From assembly GCF_003268675.1 (NCBI RefSeq), contig NZ_CP029378.1:4278001-4342000 (forward strand): a stretch of 64,000 bases of DNA. Reading direction: 5' to 3'. This DNA is from Streptomyces bacillaris (GTDB lineage Bacteria > Actinomycetota > Actinomycetes > Streptomycetales > Streptomycetaceae). Position numbers and translations under genes: made by a program. The notes beneath the pieces were generated by a model, which was not told where the DNA came from, made no database searches, and saw only the letters and a list, made by a program, of their open reading frames with translations. Shown piece after piece: positions 46,816 through 55,862 of the stretch (within the stretch, counting starts at the first letter, position 1; each line of letters starts with the position of its first letter).

Positions 46816-48225
46816 ATGGAGACCGCCCCCACCAGCGCCTACGCTCCCCGCATGACCCCTCATGCCCCTCATGCCCCGTACGCCGACCCCGCGGCCGGTG
46901 CGGCCGTGAAGGCCGCGGACCGCGCGCACGTGTTCCACTCCTGGTCCGCCCAGGGCCTCATCGACCCGCTCGCCGTGGCCGGCGCCGAGGGGGCCTACTT
47001 CTGGGACTACGACGGCAACCGCTACCTCGACTTCACCAGCGGACTCGTCTACACGAACATCGGCTACCAGCACCCCACCGTGGTCGCCGCGATCCAGGAG
47101 CAGGCCGGGAAGCTCGCCACGTTCGCGCCCGCGTTCGCGATCGAGGCGCGCTCCGAGGCCGCACGCCTCATCGCCGAGCGCACCCCGGGCGACCTGGACA
47201 AGATCTTCTTCACCAACGGCGGGGCCGAGGCCGTCGAGAACGCCATCCGCATGGCCCGGCTGCACACCGGGCGCCCCAAGGTGCTCTCCGCCTACCGCTC
47301 GTACCACGGCGCCACCTCCACCGCGATCAACCTCACCGGCGACCCCCGCCGCTGGCCCTCCGACAACGGTTCGGCCGGCGTGGTCCACTTCTGGGCGCCG
47401 TTCCTCTACCGCTCGCCGTTCTACGCGGAGACCGAGGCGGAGGAGTGCGCCCGCGCGCTCCAGCACCTGGAGGACACGATCGCCTTCGAGGGCCCGGCGG
47501 CCGTCGCCGCGATCATCCTGGAGACCGTCCCGGGCACGGCCGGCATCATGACCCCGCCGCCGGGCTACCTCGCGGGCGTGCGCGAGATCTGCGACCGGTA
47601 CGGGATCGTCTTCGTGCTCGACGAGGTGATGGCCGGATTCGGGCGCACCGGCGCCTGGTTCGCCGCCGACCACTTCGACGTCGTGCCGGACCTGCTGACC
47701 TTCGCGAAGGGCGTCAACTCCGGTTACGTACCGCTCGGCGGCGTCGCCATCAGCGCCGAGATCGCCGCGACCTTCGAGACCCGCCCCTACCCCGGCGGCC
47801 TCACCTACTCCGGCCACCCGCTCGCCTGCGCGGCCGCCGTCGCCACCATCGGCGTCATGGAGGACGAGAAGGTCGTCGAGAACGCGGCCCGGATCGGGGA
47901 GACCGTCCTCGGCCCCGGCCTGCGCGAACTGGCCGAACGCCACCCTTCGGTGGGCGAGGTGCGCGGCCTCGGCGCCTTCTGGGCGCTGGAGTTGGTACGG
48001 AACCGGGAGACCCGCGAGCCGCTCGTCCCGTACAACGCCTCGGGCGAGGCCAACGCCCCGATGGCGGCCTTCGGGGCGGCCGCGAAGAAGCAGGGGCTCT
48101 GGCCGTTCATCAACATGAACCGCACCCACGCCGTCCCCGCCTGCAACGTCACCGAGGCCGAGGCGAAGGAGGGGCTCGCGGCCCTGGACATCGCGCTCGC
48201 GGTGGCCGACGAGCACACGGTGTAG
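46816..48225 (+). CDS. class III (omega-type) aminotransferase
   Basis: A 469-residue PLP enzyme of the acetylornithine/GABA/beta-alanine aminotransferase class: YFWDYDGNRYLDFTSGL, FFTNGGAEAVENAIRMAR, SYHGATSTAINLTG, VFVLDEVMAGFGRTG and LTFAKGVNSGYVPLGG with the PLP lysine. Substrate not defined. There is no ribosome site; TACAAC at 46804-46809 could be a -10 giving a leaderless message at the ATG 46816. Alternatives are ATG at 46810 or 46852. A hairpin terminator follows. Confidence 0.88.
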   Translation: METAPTSAYAPRMTPHAPHAPYADPAAGAAVKAADRAHVFHSWSAQGLIDPLAVAGAEGAYFWDYDGNRYLDFTSGLVYTNIGYQHPTVVAAIQEQAGKLATFAPAFAIEARSEAARLIAERTPGDLDKIFFTNGGAEAVENAIRMARLHTGRPKVLSAYRSYHGATSTAINLTGDPRRWPSDNGSAGVVHFWAPFLYRSPFYAETEAEECARALQHLEDTIAFEGPAAVAAIILETVPGTAGIMTPPPGYLAGVREICDRYGIVFVLDEVMAGFGRTGAWFAADHFDVVPDLLTFAKGVNSGYVPLGGVAISAEIAATFETRPYPGGLTYSGHPLACAAAVATIGVMEDEKVVENAARIGETVLGPGLRELAERHPSVGEVRGLGAFWALELVRNRETREPLVPYNASGEANAPMAAFGAAAKKQGLWPFINMNRTHAVPACNVTEAEAKEGLAALDIALAVADEHTV

Positions 48226-48257
48226 CCGTACGGCCACTCTCGCGTACGCAATCGCCC

Positions 48258-48287
48258 CCCGCCGTGCCCGAAATCGGGCACGGCGGG
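48258..48287 (+). terminator. terminator hairpin after the aminotransferase
   Basis: CCCGCCGTGCCCGA (48258-48271) and TCGGGCACGGCGGG (48274-48287) form a perfect stem; the effective loop is about four bases. Confidence 0.85.
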
Positions 48288-48367
48288 CACCTGCCTTAAG
48301 GTGACCCGAGCCGGAAGACGGCCGAATCCGGCTGAACACGGCTGACGAACGGGAAGGGCGGCCGCCC

Positions 48368-49060
48368 ATGGGGCCGAGCGGAGGTGTGACCCGCAGTACG
48401 CTGCGCCAGCAGATCGCCGACGCGCTGCGCGACGAGGTGCTGGCCGGGCGGCTCCGTCCGGGCCGGGCGTTCACCGTCAAGCAGATCGCGGAGCAGTACG
48501 GGGTCTCCGCGACCCCCGTCCGCGAGGCGCTCTTCGACCTCTCCGCGCAGGGGCTGCTCTCCTCCGACCAGCACCGTGGCTTCCAGGTCCACGAGTTCAC
48601 GGTCCGGGACTACCGGGCGATGGTGGAGGCCCGCTCCCTTGTCGTCGAGGGCATCTTCCGCTCCCCGGCCGACCAGGTCGCCGTCCGAGCCGAAGCGCTC
48701 GCCTCGATCCGGCGCCGGGCCGCGGAGGCCGTCCGTGCGGCGAAGGGCGGCGATCTCGACGTACTGATCGGGTACGACCTCCGCTTCTGGCGGGAGCTGG
48801 GGGCCTTCGTCCTCAACCCGTACATCAGCGCCTTCCTCACCAAACTCCGGGTCCAGGCCTGGGTGTTCACCGTCCACCGGCTGCGCGGTGAGCACGCGGA
48901 CGAGCATGTGCTGTGGTTCGGCCACGAGGAACTGGTCGAGGCCATCGCGGCCGGCGACGAGGCGCGGGTGCTCGCGGTGATGCAGGACTACTACGCGCAC
49001 GCCCTGGCCTGGGCGGACCACCTGGAGACCCGGGAACGACGGATCCCGGCCCCGGAATAG
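48368..49060 (+). CDS. GntR-family regulator (FCD sub-family)
   Basis: A 230-residue protein: N-terminal winged helix (LRQQIADALRDEVLAGRLRP, QIAEQYGVSATPVREALFDL, GFQVHEFTVRDYRAM) and a helical FCD domain with metal-ligand-type residues (YDLRFWRELG, HVLWFGHEELVEAI). ATG at 48368 follows GGGAAGGGCGG. It may control the aminotransferase upstream, since it lies immediately after its terminator, but that is only a guess. Confidence 0.88.
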   Translation: MGPSGGVTRSTLRQQIADALRDEVLAGRLRPGRAFTVKQIAEQYGVSATPVREALFDLSAQGLLSSDQHRGFQVHEFTVRDYRAMVEARSLVVEGIFRSPADQVAVRAEALASIRRRAAEAVRAAKGGDLDVLIGYDLRFWRELGAFVLNPYISAFLTKLRVQAWVFTVHRLRGEHADEHVLWFGHEELVEAIAAGDEARVLAVMQDYYAHALAWADHLETRERRIPAPE

Positions 49061-49304
49061 CGCCCGCCCGGGCGGGGCTGCGGCTGTTCGCGCGGGATCG
49101 CGCCCTTCCGCGCGGGGGGCTCCCGTCCGCGCCCGTCCACGCCGGGATCGGGCCCGTCCGCACCCGTCGCGCTGCCGGGGCCGGGGCCGGGCCCGCTCAC
49201 GTCGGCGTCGCGGCTGCCCGCGCGCTGCCGGGGCCCTGTGCGCGGGGTTCACCTCCCATTACGCTGTTCCGACGATCGCCGAACCCGTTGGAGAGCGAGA
49301 CTTC

Positions 49305-49955
49305 GTGGCCTGTGACCTGTGGCTGGTCCCCCTCGTCGATGTGCTGTGCCACAGCCCCGACAACCCCTTCGCCGAAGAGATCGCCGTCTACGACCGGGCG
49401 CTGAGCGACGCGGGCCTGCCGCCCGTCCCCGTCTTCGCCTACATGCCCGGCCTCAACGGGGACGTGGCCCCGGTGGCGGGCTTCGACTACGACGCCCTGC
49501 ACTATCTGCGCCGCGCCTATCTGCTCCAGCTGAGCGGCCTGGCCGTCACCCCGGTCGAGGGCCTCGGCGGTGACTACGAACAGCTGCTGGAGATGTTCGA
49601 GCAGACGGCCCAGCAGTCGCACCTGGTCTGGCACTACGACCACGCGGGGGCGTACGTCCCGGTCGACTTCCCGGCCCCGCTCTCGAACGACGCCCTGCTG
49701 GCGGGCGGCGGCCCGCTGGGCTCCGCGCACGGCCTGCTGCGGGAGCTGGAGTACGTGGCCCCGGCCATCGGCATCGACCCGGCCAACCCTCCGGCCGCCC
49801 CGCAACCGCCCCCGGGCCCCACGACCCTGGAGGAACCGGCGAGCCCGGTCCCGTACGACGAGAGCCCGTTCGCGAGGGAACGCCACGTCTGGCTGGGCCT
49901 GCACGCGGCGGCGACCCGCTCGCTGGCCCAAGGCTCAATGATCATCTTCAGCTGA
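49305..49955 (+). CDS. conserved hypothetical protein
   Basis: A 216-residue soluble protein (start MACDLWLVPLVDVLCHSPDNP) with hydrophobic aromatic patches (LHYLRRAYLLQLSG, HLVWHYDHAGAYVPVDFP) and a proline-rich linker before a final RHVWLGLHAAATRSLAQGSM segment. The pattern resembles a group of actinobacterial proteins of unknown function. GTG at 49305 follows GGAGAGCGAG. The stretch before it (49061-49304) is GC-rich and shows only a CCCGCCCGGGCGGG palindrome after the GntR stop. Confidence 0.7.
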   Translation: MACDLWLVPLVDVLCHSPDNPFAEEIAVYDRALSDAGLPPVPVFAYMPGLNGDVAPVAGFDYDALHYLRRAYLLQLSGLAVTPVEGLGGDYEQLLEMFEQTAQQSHLVWHYDHAGAYVPVDFPAPLSNDALLAGGGPLGSAHGLLRELEYVAPAIGIDPANPPAAPQPPPGPTTLEEPASPVPYDESPFARERHVWLGLHAAATRSLAQGSMIIFS

Positions 49956-50069
49956 ACACTCCTGCGGGCCTGCCCACCCCAACCACACAACTCCCGCCCG
50001 CACACGCCCCCCAGCCGCCCGCGCAACTCCCGCGCTCGCCCGCACACTCCAGCTTGCCCGCACACCTCC

Positions 50070-50167
50070 AGCCCGTCCGGCGTTTGAGGACGGAACCCTC
50101 ACGAGGGGGCTCCCGCGCCGACCGACCCGGCCGGGGAGCAAACCCAGCCCGTCCGGCGCTTGAGGAC
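50070..50167. repeat. two direct copies of the dispersed stem-loop repeat
   Basis: AGCCCGTCCGGCGTTTGAGG plus ACGGAACC at 50070-50097 is identical in core to the pair at 45.4-45.5 kb. A variant AGCCCGTCCGGCGCTTGAGG plus AC lies at 50146-50167. Both are on the plus strand, beyond the end of the SLATT-type gene. Confidence 0.85.
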
Positions 50168-50224
50168 GCGGGGCCCGGGCGCCCGGGGGCGCACCCCCGT
50201 ACCGCCCCGGGCCCACGGCCCCGA

Positions 50225-51277
50225 CTACCGCGGCGCCTCCGGGGGCCGCTGCCGAGGCATGTTCGGCCGGGCCGCCACGGACGGCATCGAGAACCGCCCC
50301 GGCAGCGCCCCCGGCTCGGCCCGCCCTCCCGCGCTGCCGGAGACGAGCGCCTGCGTCCCCATGGGCGCGGGCCCCGCCCGGAACTCCACCATCCAGTCCG
50401 CCGTCTCCGACCGCACCAGCTCCGTGATGTCCTCGGAGAACCGCCGCAGCACCCCCAGGCACCGCTCCGCCGCCTCGCTGGCGGTCCCCTCGGTCGGCCC
50501 GAGGGTCTCCCGTACGCACTCCGAGGCCCAGTCGAACTGGAGCACCTGGAGCCGCCGCTGCACGGCCTGGGCCGTGGCGAGGTTCCTTATCCAGCCGGAG
50601 GTCAGCCCGAAGTACCGGTCGCAGGCCATGCAGGCGGCGCCCAGCAGCAGCGACAGATACCCCCACCCCGCCGACCCGCCGAGCGTCCCGGTCAGGTCGA
50701 GCAGCGGCAGCGCGGCCCCCGCGACGACCCCGGCGGCGGTGCCCCACCGCAGGGCCCGGGCTCCCCGGCGCTTCCAGGCCCGGTCCTCCAGATACCAGTC
50801 GGCCGTGGCGAGGGCGCCGGACTCGACCCAGCGGTACAGCTCGTCGAGCCGCTCGGCGGGCTCGCCCCAGTCCCCGAGGGGGAAGGGCCGCCCGGTCAGA
50901 TCCCGCCCACCGGACCCACGGAATCCACCGGCCCCACTGAATCCGCCGGACCCACCGGACCCACCGGACCCACCGGACCCACCGGACCCACCGGACCCAC
51001 CGAATCCGCCGGACCCACCAGACCCGCCACCACCGCCCGGCTCGCCCCGCCCGCGGCCCCCGCCGCTACCCACCGCACGGCCACCACGGCCACCGCGCCC
51101 GCCGGCTCCACCGGCCCCGGCAGTCCCTCCGGCGCCCCCGGCACCTCCGACGCCTCCGGTCCCCGCGGCTCCCCCGGCCCGTGAGCCAGAAGTGGAGCAA
51201 TCCACTCCGCTCTCACCGGAACCCGCATCGGACTCCTTGCGGGGCGGCCCTTCGGGCTGCATCTCCGGCTGACTCAC
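50225..51277 (-). CDS. SLATT-domain-like two-TM membrane protein with Gly-rich N-terminus
   Basis: A 350-residue protein. Residues 1-115 are low complexity (GGAGGAGG then GGSGGSGG repeats). Then the SLATT-like core: LDELYRWVESGALATADWYL, two hydrophobic segments (WGTAAGVVAGAALPLLDL and GWGYLSLLLGAACMACDRYF), and a long helix LATAQAVQRRLQVLQFDWAS. In Streptomyces a gene of this kind lies before ybaB and recR, as here. SLATT proteins are membrane effectors in some nucleotide-signalling systems, but no such partner is adjacent. GTG at 51277 follows GAGGAG. Confidence 0.75.
   Translation of the reverse strand: MSQPEMQPEGPPRKESDAGSGESGVDCSTSGSRAGGAAGTGGVGGAGGAGGTAGAGGAGGRGGRGGRAVGSGGGRGRGEPGGGGGSGGSGGFGGSGGSGGSGGSGGSGGSGGFSGAGGFRGSGGRDLTGRPFPLGDWGEPAERLDELYRWVESGALATADWYLEDRAWKRRGARALRWGTAAGVVAGAALPLLDLTGTLGGSAGWGYLSLLLGAACMACDRYFGLTSGWIRNLATAQAVQRRLQVLQFDWASECVRETLGPTEGTASEAAERCLGVLRRFSEDITELVRSETADWMVEFRAGPAPMGTQALVSGSAGGRAEPGALPGRFSMPSVAARPNMPRQRPPEAPR
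50948..51002. repeat. 9-bp tandem repeat coding for Gly-Gly-Ser
   Basis: GGACCCACC is repeated at least six times without change (50948-51001), coding for GGS units in the SLATT-type protein. Its length in phase with codons means copy changes alter only linker length. Confidence 0.9.
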
Positions 51278-51618
51278 CGGGGCACTCCTCTGCACTCTGT
51301 GTAAGTAACCGTGCGTCACCAACCATGCGCGCACGCGTATCGATGTGCACGCCCTTCCTACCGCCGAATGGTGGGCTGTGATGCCGAAATCGAGGGATTC
51401 TCATCAGCATGGGGTCGCTGGTCAGGTATAGGACCCTCCGCGACGGCCGCGAATCTCACCCGAAAGAGTTGGTCCCCCGCCGATCCGCGTCGATCCCCAT
51501 CGGTCCGCGTCGACCCGTATCGCTCCCCCGGAGATCCCCGGTGGGTGGAGCGCGGTGACCGGGGAGCACGTAGGCTCGGCTTACCGAAACATTTGTCGTC
51601 GAAATGCCAGGAGTGACC
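51278..51618. other. intergenic region between the SLATT-type gene and ybaB
   Basis: No gene is supported. It contains divergent start regions and, at about 51478-51530, degenerate CCGCGTCGAyCCC units of about 20 bp. Promoter elements for ybaB-recR were not clear. Confidence 0.5.
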
Positions 51619-51963
51619 GTGATTCCCGGTGGTGGCCAGCCCAATATGCAGCAGTTGCTCCAGCAGGCCCAGAAGATGCAGCAGGACCTCGCCGCCGCCC
51701 AGGAGGAGCTGGCGCGGACCGAGGTCGACGGCCAGGCGGGCGGAGGCCTCGTGAAGGCCACCGTGACCGGCTCCGGCGAGCTGCGGGCCCTGGTGATCGA
51801 CCCTAAGGCGGTGGACCCGGAGGACACCGAGACGCTCGCCGATCTCGTGGTGGCGGCCGTGCAGGCGGCCAACGAGAACGCGCAGGCGCTCCAGCAGCAG
51901 AAGCTCGGCCCGCTGGCGCAGGGCCTGGGCGGCGGCGGCTCGATCCCGGGCCTGCCGTTCTGA
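51619..51963 (+). CDS. ybaB: YbaB/EbfC family nucleoid-associated protein
   Basis: A 114-residue DNA-binding protein of the YbaB/EbfC family. N-terminal coiled region MQQLLQQAQKMQQDLAAAQE, the core VKATVTGSGELRALVIDPKA and the ending GLGGGGSIPGLPF are typical. GTG at 51619 is chosen because AGGAG lies 5 bases upstream; an ATG at 51604 lacks a ribosome site. The gene is followed by recR, the widespread pairing, suggesting a role in recombination or chromosome structure. Confidence 0.93.
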   Translation: MIPGGGQPNMQQLLQQAQKMQQDLAAAQEELARTEVDGQAGGGLVKATVTGSGELRALVIDPKAVDPEDTETLADLVVAAVQAANENAQALQQQKLGPLAQGLGGGGSIPGLPF

Positions 51964-52064
51964 CATCGCCGGTGGCCGCCCGGAGCTGACGCCGGGGGCC
52001 TATTGGTACCGCCCCGTACCCACTACCGTACGGAGCGGAAAGCAGAGGAAAGAAAGGCGTTCCG

Positions 52065-52664
52065 TTGTACGAAGGCGTGGTTCAGGACCTCATCGACGAA
52101 CTGGGCAGGCTGCCCGGCGTCGGTCCCAAGAGCGCGCAGCGGATCGCCTTCCACATCCTGCAGGCCGAGCCCACCGACGTACGCCGTCTGGCCCATGCCC
52201 TCCTGGAGGTCAAGGACAAGGTCCGGTTCTGCGCGGTCTGCGGCAACGTGGCCCAGCAGGAGCAGTGCGGGATCTGCCGGGACCAGCGTCGCGACCCGAG
52301 CGTCATCTGTGTGGTCGAGGAGCCGAAGGACGTCGTGGCGATCGAGCGGACGCGCGAGTTCCGCGGCCGCTACCACGTCCTGGGCGGGGCGATCAGCCCC
52401 ATCGAGGGCGTCGGCCCGGACGACCTGCGCATCCGCGAGCTGCTGGCCCGGCTCGCGGACGGCTCCATCACGGAGCTGATCCTCGCGACCGACCCCAACC
52501 TGGAGGGCGAGGCCACCGCGACGTACCTGGCGCGGATGGTCAAGCCGATGGGCCTCAGGGTGACCCGGCTGGCCAGCGGTCTGCCGGTCGGCGGCGACCT
52601 GGAGTACGCCGACGAGGTCACGCTGGGCCGCGCGTTCGAGGGGAGGCGGCTGCTGGATGTCTGA
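52065..52664 (+). CDS. recR: recombination mediator protein RecR
   Basis: A 199-residue protein that loads RecA with RecFO at gaps. It has helix-hairpin-helix residues LGRLPGVGPKSAQRIAFHIL, the zinc finger FCAVCGNVAQQEQCGICRD and the Toprim domain (VVEEPKDVVAIERT, ATDPNLEGEATATYLARM). TTG at 52065 gives the usual N-terminus (MYEGVVQDLIDEL). Confidence 0.96.
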   Translation: MYEGVVQDLIDELGRLPGVGPKSAQRIAFHILQAEPTDVRRLAHALLEVKDKVRFCAVCGNVAQQEQCGICRDQRRDPSVICVVEEPKDVVAIERTREFRGRYHVLGGAISPIEGVGPDDLRIRELLARLADGSITELILATDPNLEGEATATYLARMVKPMGLRVTRLASGLPVGGDLEYADEVTLGRAFEGRRLLDV

Positions 52665-52756
52665 GACCGAGGCCGTACGCACCGCCCGCCCCCGGCGCCC
52701 CTCCGCACCGCCGTCCGCTTCACCGTCTGTGACCGCGCCCACGGGAGGTCCCCTCG

Positions 52757-53416
52757 ATGTCTGACGCCACGCTGAACTCCGTCACGCAGGACCCGGGCGA
52801 CTTCGCCGTCCAGATCGCGGACCAGATCAAGACGTTCATCGTCGCGGTCACCGAGGTCTCCAAGGTGGAGGAGCCGGAAGAGGCCGTTCCGGTGCTGCTG
52901 CTCCAGGTCTCGCAGCTCCTGCTCGCGGGCGGCCGCCTCGGCGCGTACGAGGACGTCCTCCCCGACGAGCGGTACGAGCCGGACCTCGGCGCCGAGCCGG
53001 ACGCGGACGGCCTGCGCGAGCGGTTCGCCGCCCTGCTGGAGCCGATCGACGTCTACTCCGAGGTCTTCGACCCGTACGAGCCCCGCAAGGCGCCGGTCCC
53101 GCACCGCATCTCCGACGACCTGGCCGACCTGGTCACCGACCTCTCCCACGGCCTCGCCCACTACGAGGCGGACCGCACGGCCGAGGCGCTCTGGTGGTGG
53201 CAGTTCTCCTACTTCTCCAACTGGGGCTCCACCGCCTCCGCCGCCCTCCGCGCCCTCCAGTCCCTGGTCGCCCACATCCGCCTCGGCCAGCCCCTGGAGG
53301 AGCTGGACGGCCTGGACACCGACCAGGACCCGGGCGAGGACAACCTCGCCGAGGAGGCGGGCCGCGTGATGCTGGAGGAGATCGCGGGCCCGCTGGGCCT
53401 GCGACCGGTGAAGTAG
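52757..53416 (+). CDS. DUF5063 family protein
   Basis: A 219-residue acidic protein of the DUF5063 family: FAVQIADQIKTFIVAVTEVS, LLLQVSQLLLAGGRL, a central DVYSEVFDPYEP and ALWWWQFSYFSNWGSTASAA near the end. Function unknown, but it regularly follows recR in Streptomyces. ATG at 52757 follows GGAGG. Confidence 0.85.
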   Translation: MSDATLNSVTQDPGDFAVQIADQIKTFIVAVTEVSKVEEPEEAVPVLLLQVSQLLLAGGRLGAYEDVLPDERYEPDLGAEPDADGLRERFAALLEPIDVYSEVFDPYEPRKAPVPHRISDDLADLVTDLSHGLAHYEADRTAEALWWWQFSYFSNWGSTASAALRALQSLVAHIRLGQPLEELDGLDTDQDPGEDNLAEEAGRVMLEEIAGPLGLRPVK

Positions 53417-53498
53417 GGGCCCGGGGCGGCCCACGTCGGCCCGGGGCCGCATCGGCGAGCGACCGCGAGGGGCCGAGGTATGGCGCACAGTGGTGCGT

Positions 53499-54281
53499 AT
53501 GACGACACCACTCGCACAGCCGGCCCCCGCCGAGCAGCCCACCCCCGCCGAGCTGCTCCGCTCCCTCGCCCGTACCCGCGCCTCGCTGGACGGTGAGGAG
53601 GTCACGTACTGGTGGACGGGAGACGTCTACTCCTGGGCCCCCGACGAGCCCTACCGGCGGGTCTTCGGCTTCGAGGGGCTCAACGTCGCCCGCTTGGTGC
53701 AGGACGCCGAGGCCGGGCCGGACGCGTATCAGCTGCTGACCCGGGAGGCCGCGTTCTACCTGGATCCGGTCAGCCGCGAGATCCTGGAGACCTGGCAGGA
53801 CCGGCCGGTGGTGCACGTCTGGAACGACCCGGCCAACCAGAAGTGGCGGCCCTTCCCCGTCCCGGTGACCGAGCTGGGCGGGCAGGTCTGCTTCAGCCTG
53901 GAGATCCCGCTCGCCTATCCCTCGCCGCTGCCGGTGGACCGGTACCCCGACCACTCGGCCGGGGACACCTACAAGGCGCTGGAGCTCTTCCAGTTCTTCG
54001 CCGACCGCGCCGACCTGGCCGGCCCGGCGCCCAGCGTTCCGGCCACCATGTCGTGGTCCCGGATGTCGCCGTGGCTGCCGTGGATGGCCCAGGGGCAGCG
54101 GCCCGGCGGGCTCACCTTCCACTGCCGGGGGCGCAAGCTGGGCTCGTACGACGAGGTCCCGGAGCGTACGCGCGCCTACATCGCGGACCGTCATCCGGAG
54201 TTCGCCCACGCCCCGGAGGCGTGGAGCGAGCCGAACGAGACGAGCTGGACGTACTTCAGGAAGCTCCACCCGCCGCGATAG
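53499..54281 (+). CDS. DUF1838 family protein
   Basis: A 260-residue protein with a beta-rich, aromatic-rich body: YWWTGDVYSWAPDEPYRRVF, GFEGLNVARLVQD, VVHVWNDPANQKWRPFPV and MSWSRMSPWLPWMAQGQRPG. It matches DUF1838. Function unknown. No ribosome site is seen before the ATG; CACAGT at 53486-53491 could be a -10 for a leaderless message. Confidence 0.8.
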   Translation: MTTPLAQPAPAEQPTPAELLRSLARTRASLDGEEVTYWWTGDVYSWAPDEPYRRVFGFEGLNVARLVQDAEAGPDAYQLLTREAAFYLDPVSREILETWQDRPVVHVWNDPANQKWRPFPVPVTELGGQVCFSLEIPLAYPSPLPVDRYPDHSAGDTYKALELFQFFADRADLAGPAPSVPATMSWSRMSPWLPWMAQGQRPGGLTFHCRGRKLGSYDEVPERTRAYIADRHPEFAHAPEAWSEPNETSWTYFRKLHPPR

Positions 54282-54347
54282 TCCCCGGGAGTCCCCAGTC
54301 CCCGGGTAGTTCCCAGTCCCCGGGCAGTCCCCGGGCAGTCCCCGGGA
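54280..54347. repeat. AGTCCCCGGG short tandem repeat
   Basis: About six imperfect AGTCCCCGGG(C) units of 7-17 bp follow the DUF1838 stop directly. The rest of 54282-54590 (before aspartokinase) has no gene; TAAACT at 54549-54554 may be a -10 element. Confidence 0.75.
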
Positions 54348-54590
54348 CGAGGGGGACAGGCGTACGCCGACCGGCGCTTCCCGCTCGCGCATTCCGCCCC
54401 GAAGGTGTGGGCTGGGACACAAAAGGGAGTGCGCTCCTCCGGGATGGGCAGCAGCCTCGTACGAGCAGTTCGGGTCGACACGCCGTGCCGGGTTGTGGGC
54501 GGGACATCTCACCATCTGGTAAGGACGGGTCGATTCCGGGCTGCTCGTTAAACTGAGCCGACCGCAGTAATGACTGAGCGAGGAGCGCAC

Positions 54591-55862
54591 GTGGGCCTTG
54601 TCGTGCAGAAGTACGGAGGCTCCTCCGTAGCCGATGCCGAGGGCATCAAGCGGGTCGCCAAGCGAGTCGTCGACGCCAAGAGGAACGGCAACCAGGTGGT
54701 TGTCGTGGTGTCCGCGATGGGCGACACGACGGACGAGTTGATAGACCTCGCCGAGCAGGTGTCTCCGATGCCTACCGGCCGTGAGTTCGACATGCTGCTG
54801 ACCGCGGGTGAGCGGATCTCCATGGCCCTGCTGGCGATGGCGATCAAAAACCTGGGCCACGAGGCCCAGTCGTTCACGGGCAGCCAGGCCGGTGTCATCA
54901 CCGACTCGGTCCACAACAAAGCGCGCATCATCGACGTCACGCCCGGCCGCATCCGGACCTCGATCGACGAGGGCAACATCGCCATCGTCGCCGGGTTCCA
55001 GGGCGTGAGCCAGGAGGGCAAGAACATCACGACGCTCGGCCGCGGCGGGTCGGACACGACCGCCGTCGCGCTGGCTGCCGCGCTGGACGCCGAGGTCTGT
55101 GAGATCTACACGGACGTCGACGGCGTCTTCACCGCGGACCCGCGGGTCGTGAAGAAGGCGAAGAAGATCGACTGGATCTCCTTCGAGGACATGCTGGAGC
55201 TGGCCGCGTCCGGTTCCAAGGTGCTGCTGCACCGGTGCGTCGAGTACGCACGCCGTTACAACATCCCGATCCACGTCCGCTCGTCCTTCTCCGGACTGCG
55301 CGGGACCTGGGTCAGCAACGAGCCGCAAGGGGACCAGAAGGTGGAGCACGCGATCATCTCCGGAGTCGCCCACGACGTCTCGGAGGCCAAGGTCACCGTC
55401 GTCGGCGTGCCGGACAAGCCGGGCGAGGCGGCCGCGATCTTCCGCGCCATCGCCAACGCCGAGGTCAACATCGACATGGTGGTGCAGAACGTCTCCGCCG
55501 CGTCGACCGGCCTGACGGACATCTCCTTCACCCTCCCCAAGGCCGAGGGCCGCAAGGCCATCGACGCCCTGGAGCGGGCCAAGGGCTCCATCGGCTTCGA
55601 GTCGCTGCGCTACGACGACCAGATCGCCAAGATCTCCCTGGTCGGCGCCGGTATGAAGACCAACCCGGGCGTCACCGCCGGCTTCTTCGAGGCGCTCTCC
55701 GACGCGGGCGTCAACATCGAGCTGATCTCGACATCCGAGATCCGCATCTCGGTGGTCACCCGTGCCGACGACGTCAACGAGGCCGTGCGCGCCGTGCACA
55801 CCGCCTTCGGCCTCGACAGCGACTCCGACGAGGCCGTCGTCTACGGAGGCACCGGCCGATGA
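54591..55862 (+). CDS. ask: aspartate kinase (alpha subunit)
   Basis: A 423-residue enzyme that phosphorylates aspartate, the first step to lysine, threonine, methionine and diaminopimelate. The N-terminus VQKYGGSSVADAEGIKRVAK and TAGERISMALLAMAI form the kinase domain. TLGRGGSDTTAVALAAALDA and YTDVDGVFTADPR follow. Two ACT domains lie after residue 250. GTG at 54591 follows GAGGAG. It overlaps asd by ATGA. An internal start probably yields a separate beta subunit. Confidence 0.95.
   Translation: MGLVVQKYGGSSVADAEGIKRVAKRVVDAKRNGNQVVVVVSAMGDTTDELIDLAEQVSPMPTGREFDMLLTAGERISMALLAMAIKNLGHEAQSFTGSQAGVITDSVHNKARIIDVTPGRIRTSIDEGNIAIVAGFQGVSQEGKNITTLGRGGSDTTAVALAAALDAEVCEIYTDVDGVFTADPRVVKKAKKIDWISFEDMLELAASGSKVLLHRCVEYARRYNIPIHVRSSFSGLRGTWVSNEPQGDQKVEHAIISGVAHDVSEAKVTVVGVPDKPGEAAAIFRAIANAEVNIDMVVQNVSAASTGLTDISFTLPKAEGRKAIDALERAKGSIGFESLRYDDQIAKISLVGAGMKTNPGVTAGFFEALSDAGVNIELISTSEIRISVVTRADDVNEAVRAVHTAFGLDSDSDEAVVYGGTGR
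55341..55862 (+). CDS. aspartate kinase beta subunit, internal in-frame start
   Basis: GTG at 55341 is codon 251 of ask, and AAGGGG lies 8 bases upstream. The product (VEHAIISGVAHDVSEAKVTV and the two ACT domains) would be 173 residues, close to known actinobacterial LysC beta subunits (about 172). It would bind lysine and threonine for feedback control of an alpha2-beta2 enzyme. Inferred from family knowledge and the ribosome site. Confidence 0.7.
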   Translation: MEHAIISGVAHDVSEAKVTVVGVPDKPGEAAAIFRAIANAEVNIDMVVQNVSAASTGLTDISFTLPKAEGRKAIDALERAKGSIGFESLRYDDQIAKISLVGAGMKTNPGVTAGFFEALSDAGVNIELISTSEIRISVVTRADDVNEAVRAVHTAFGLDSDSDEAVVYGGTGR

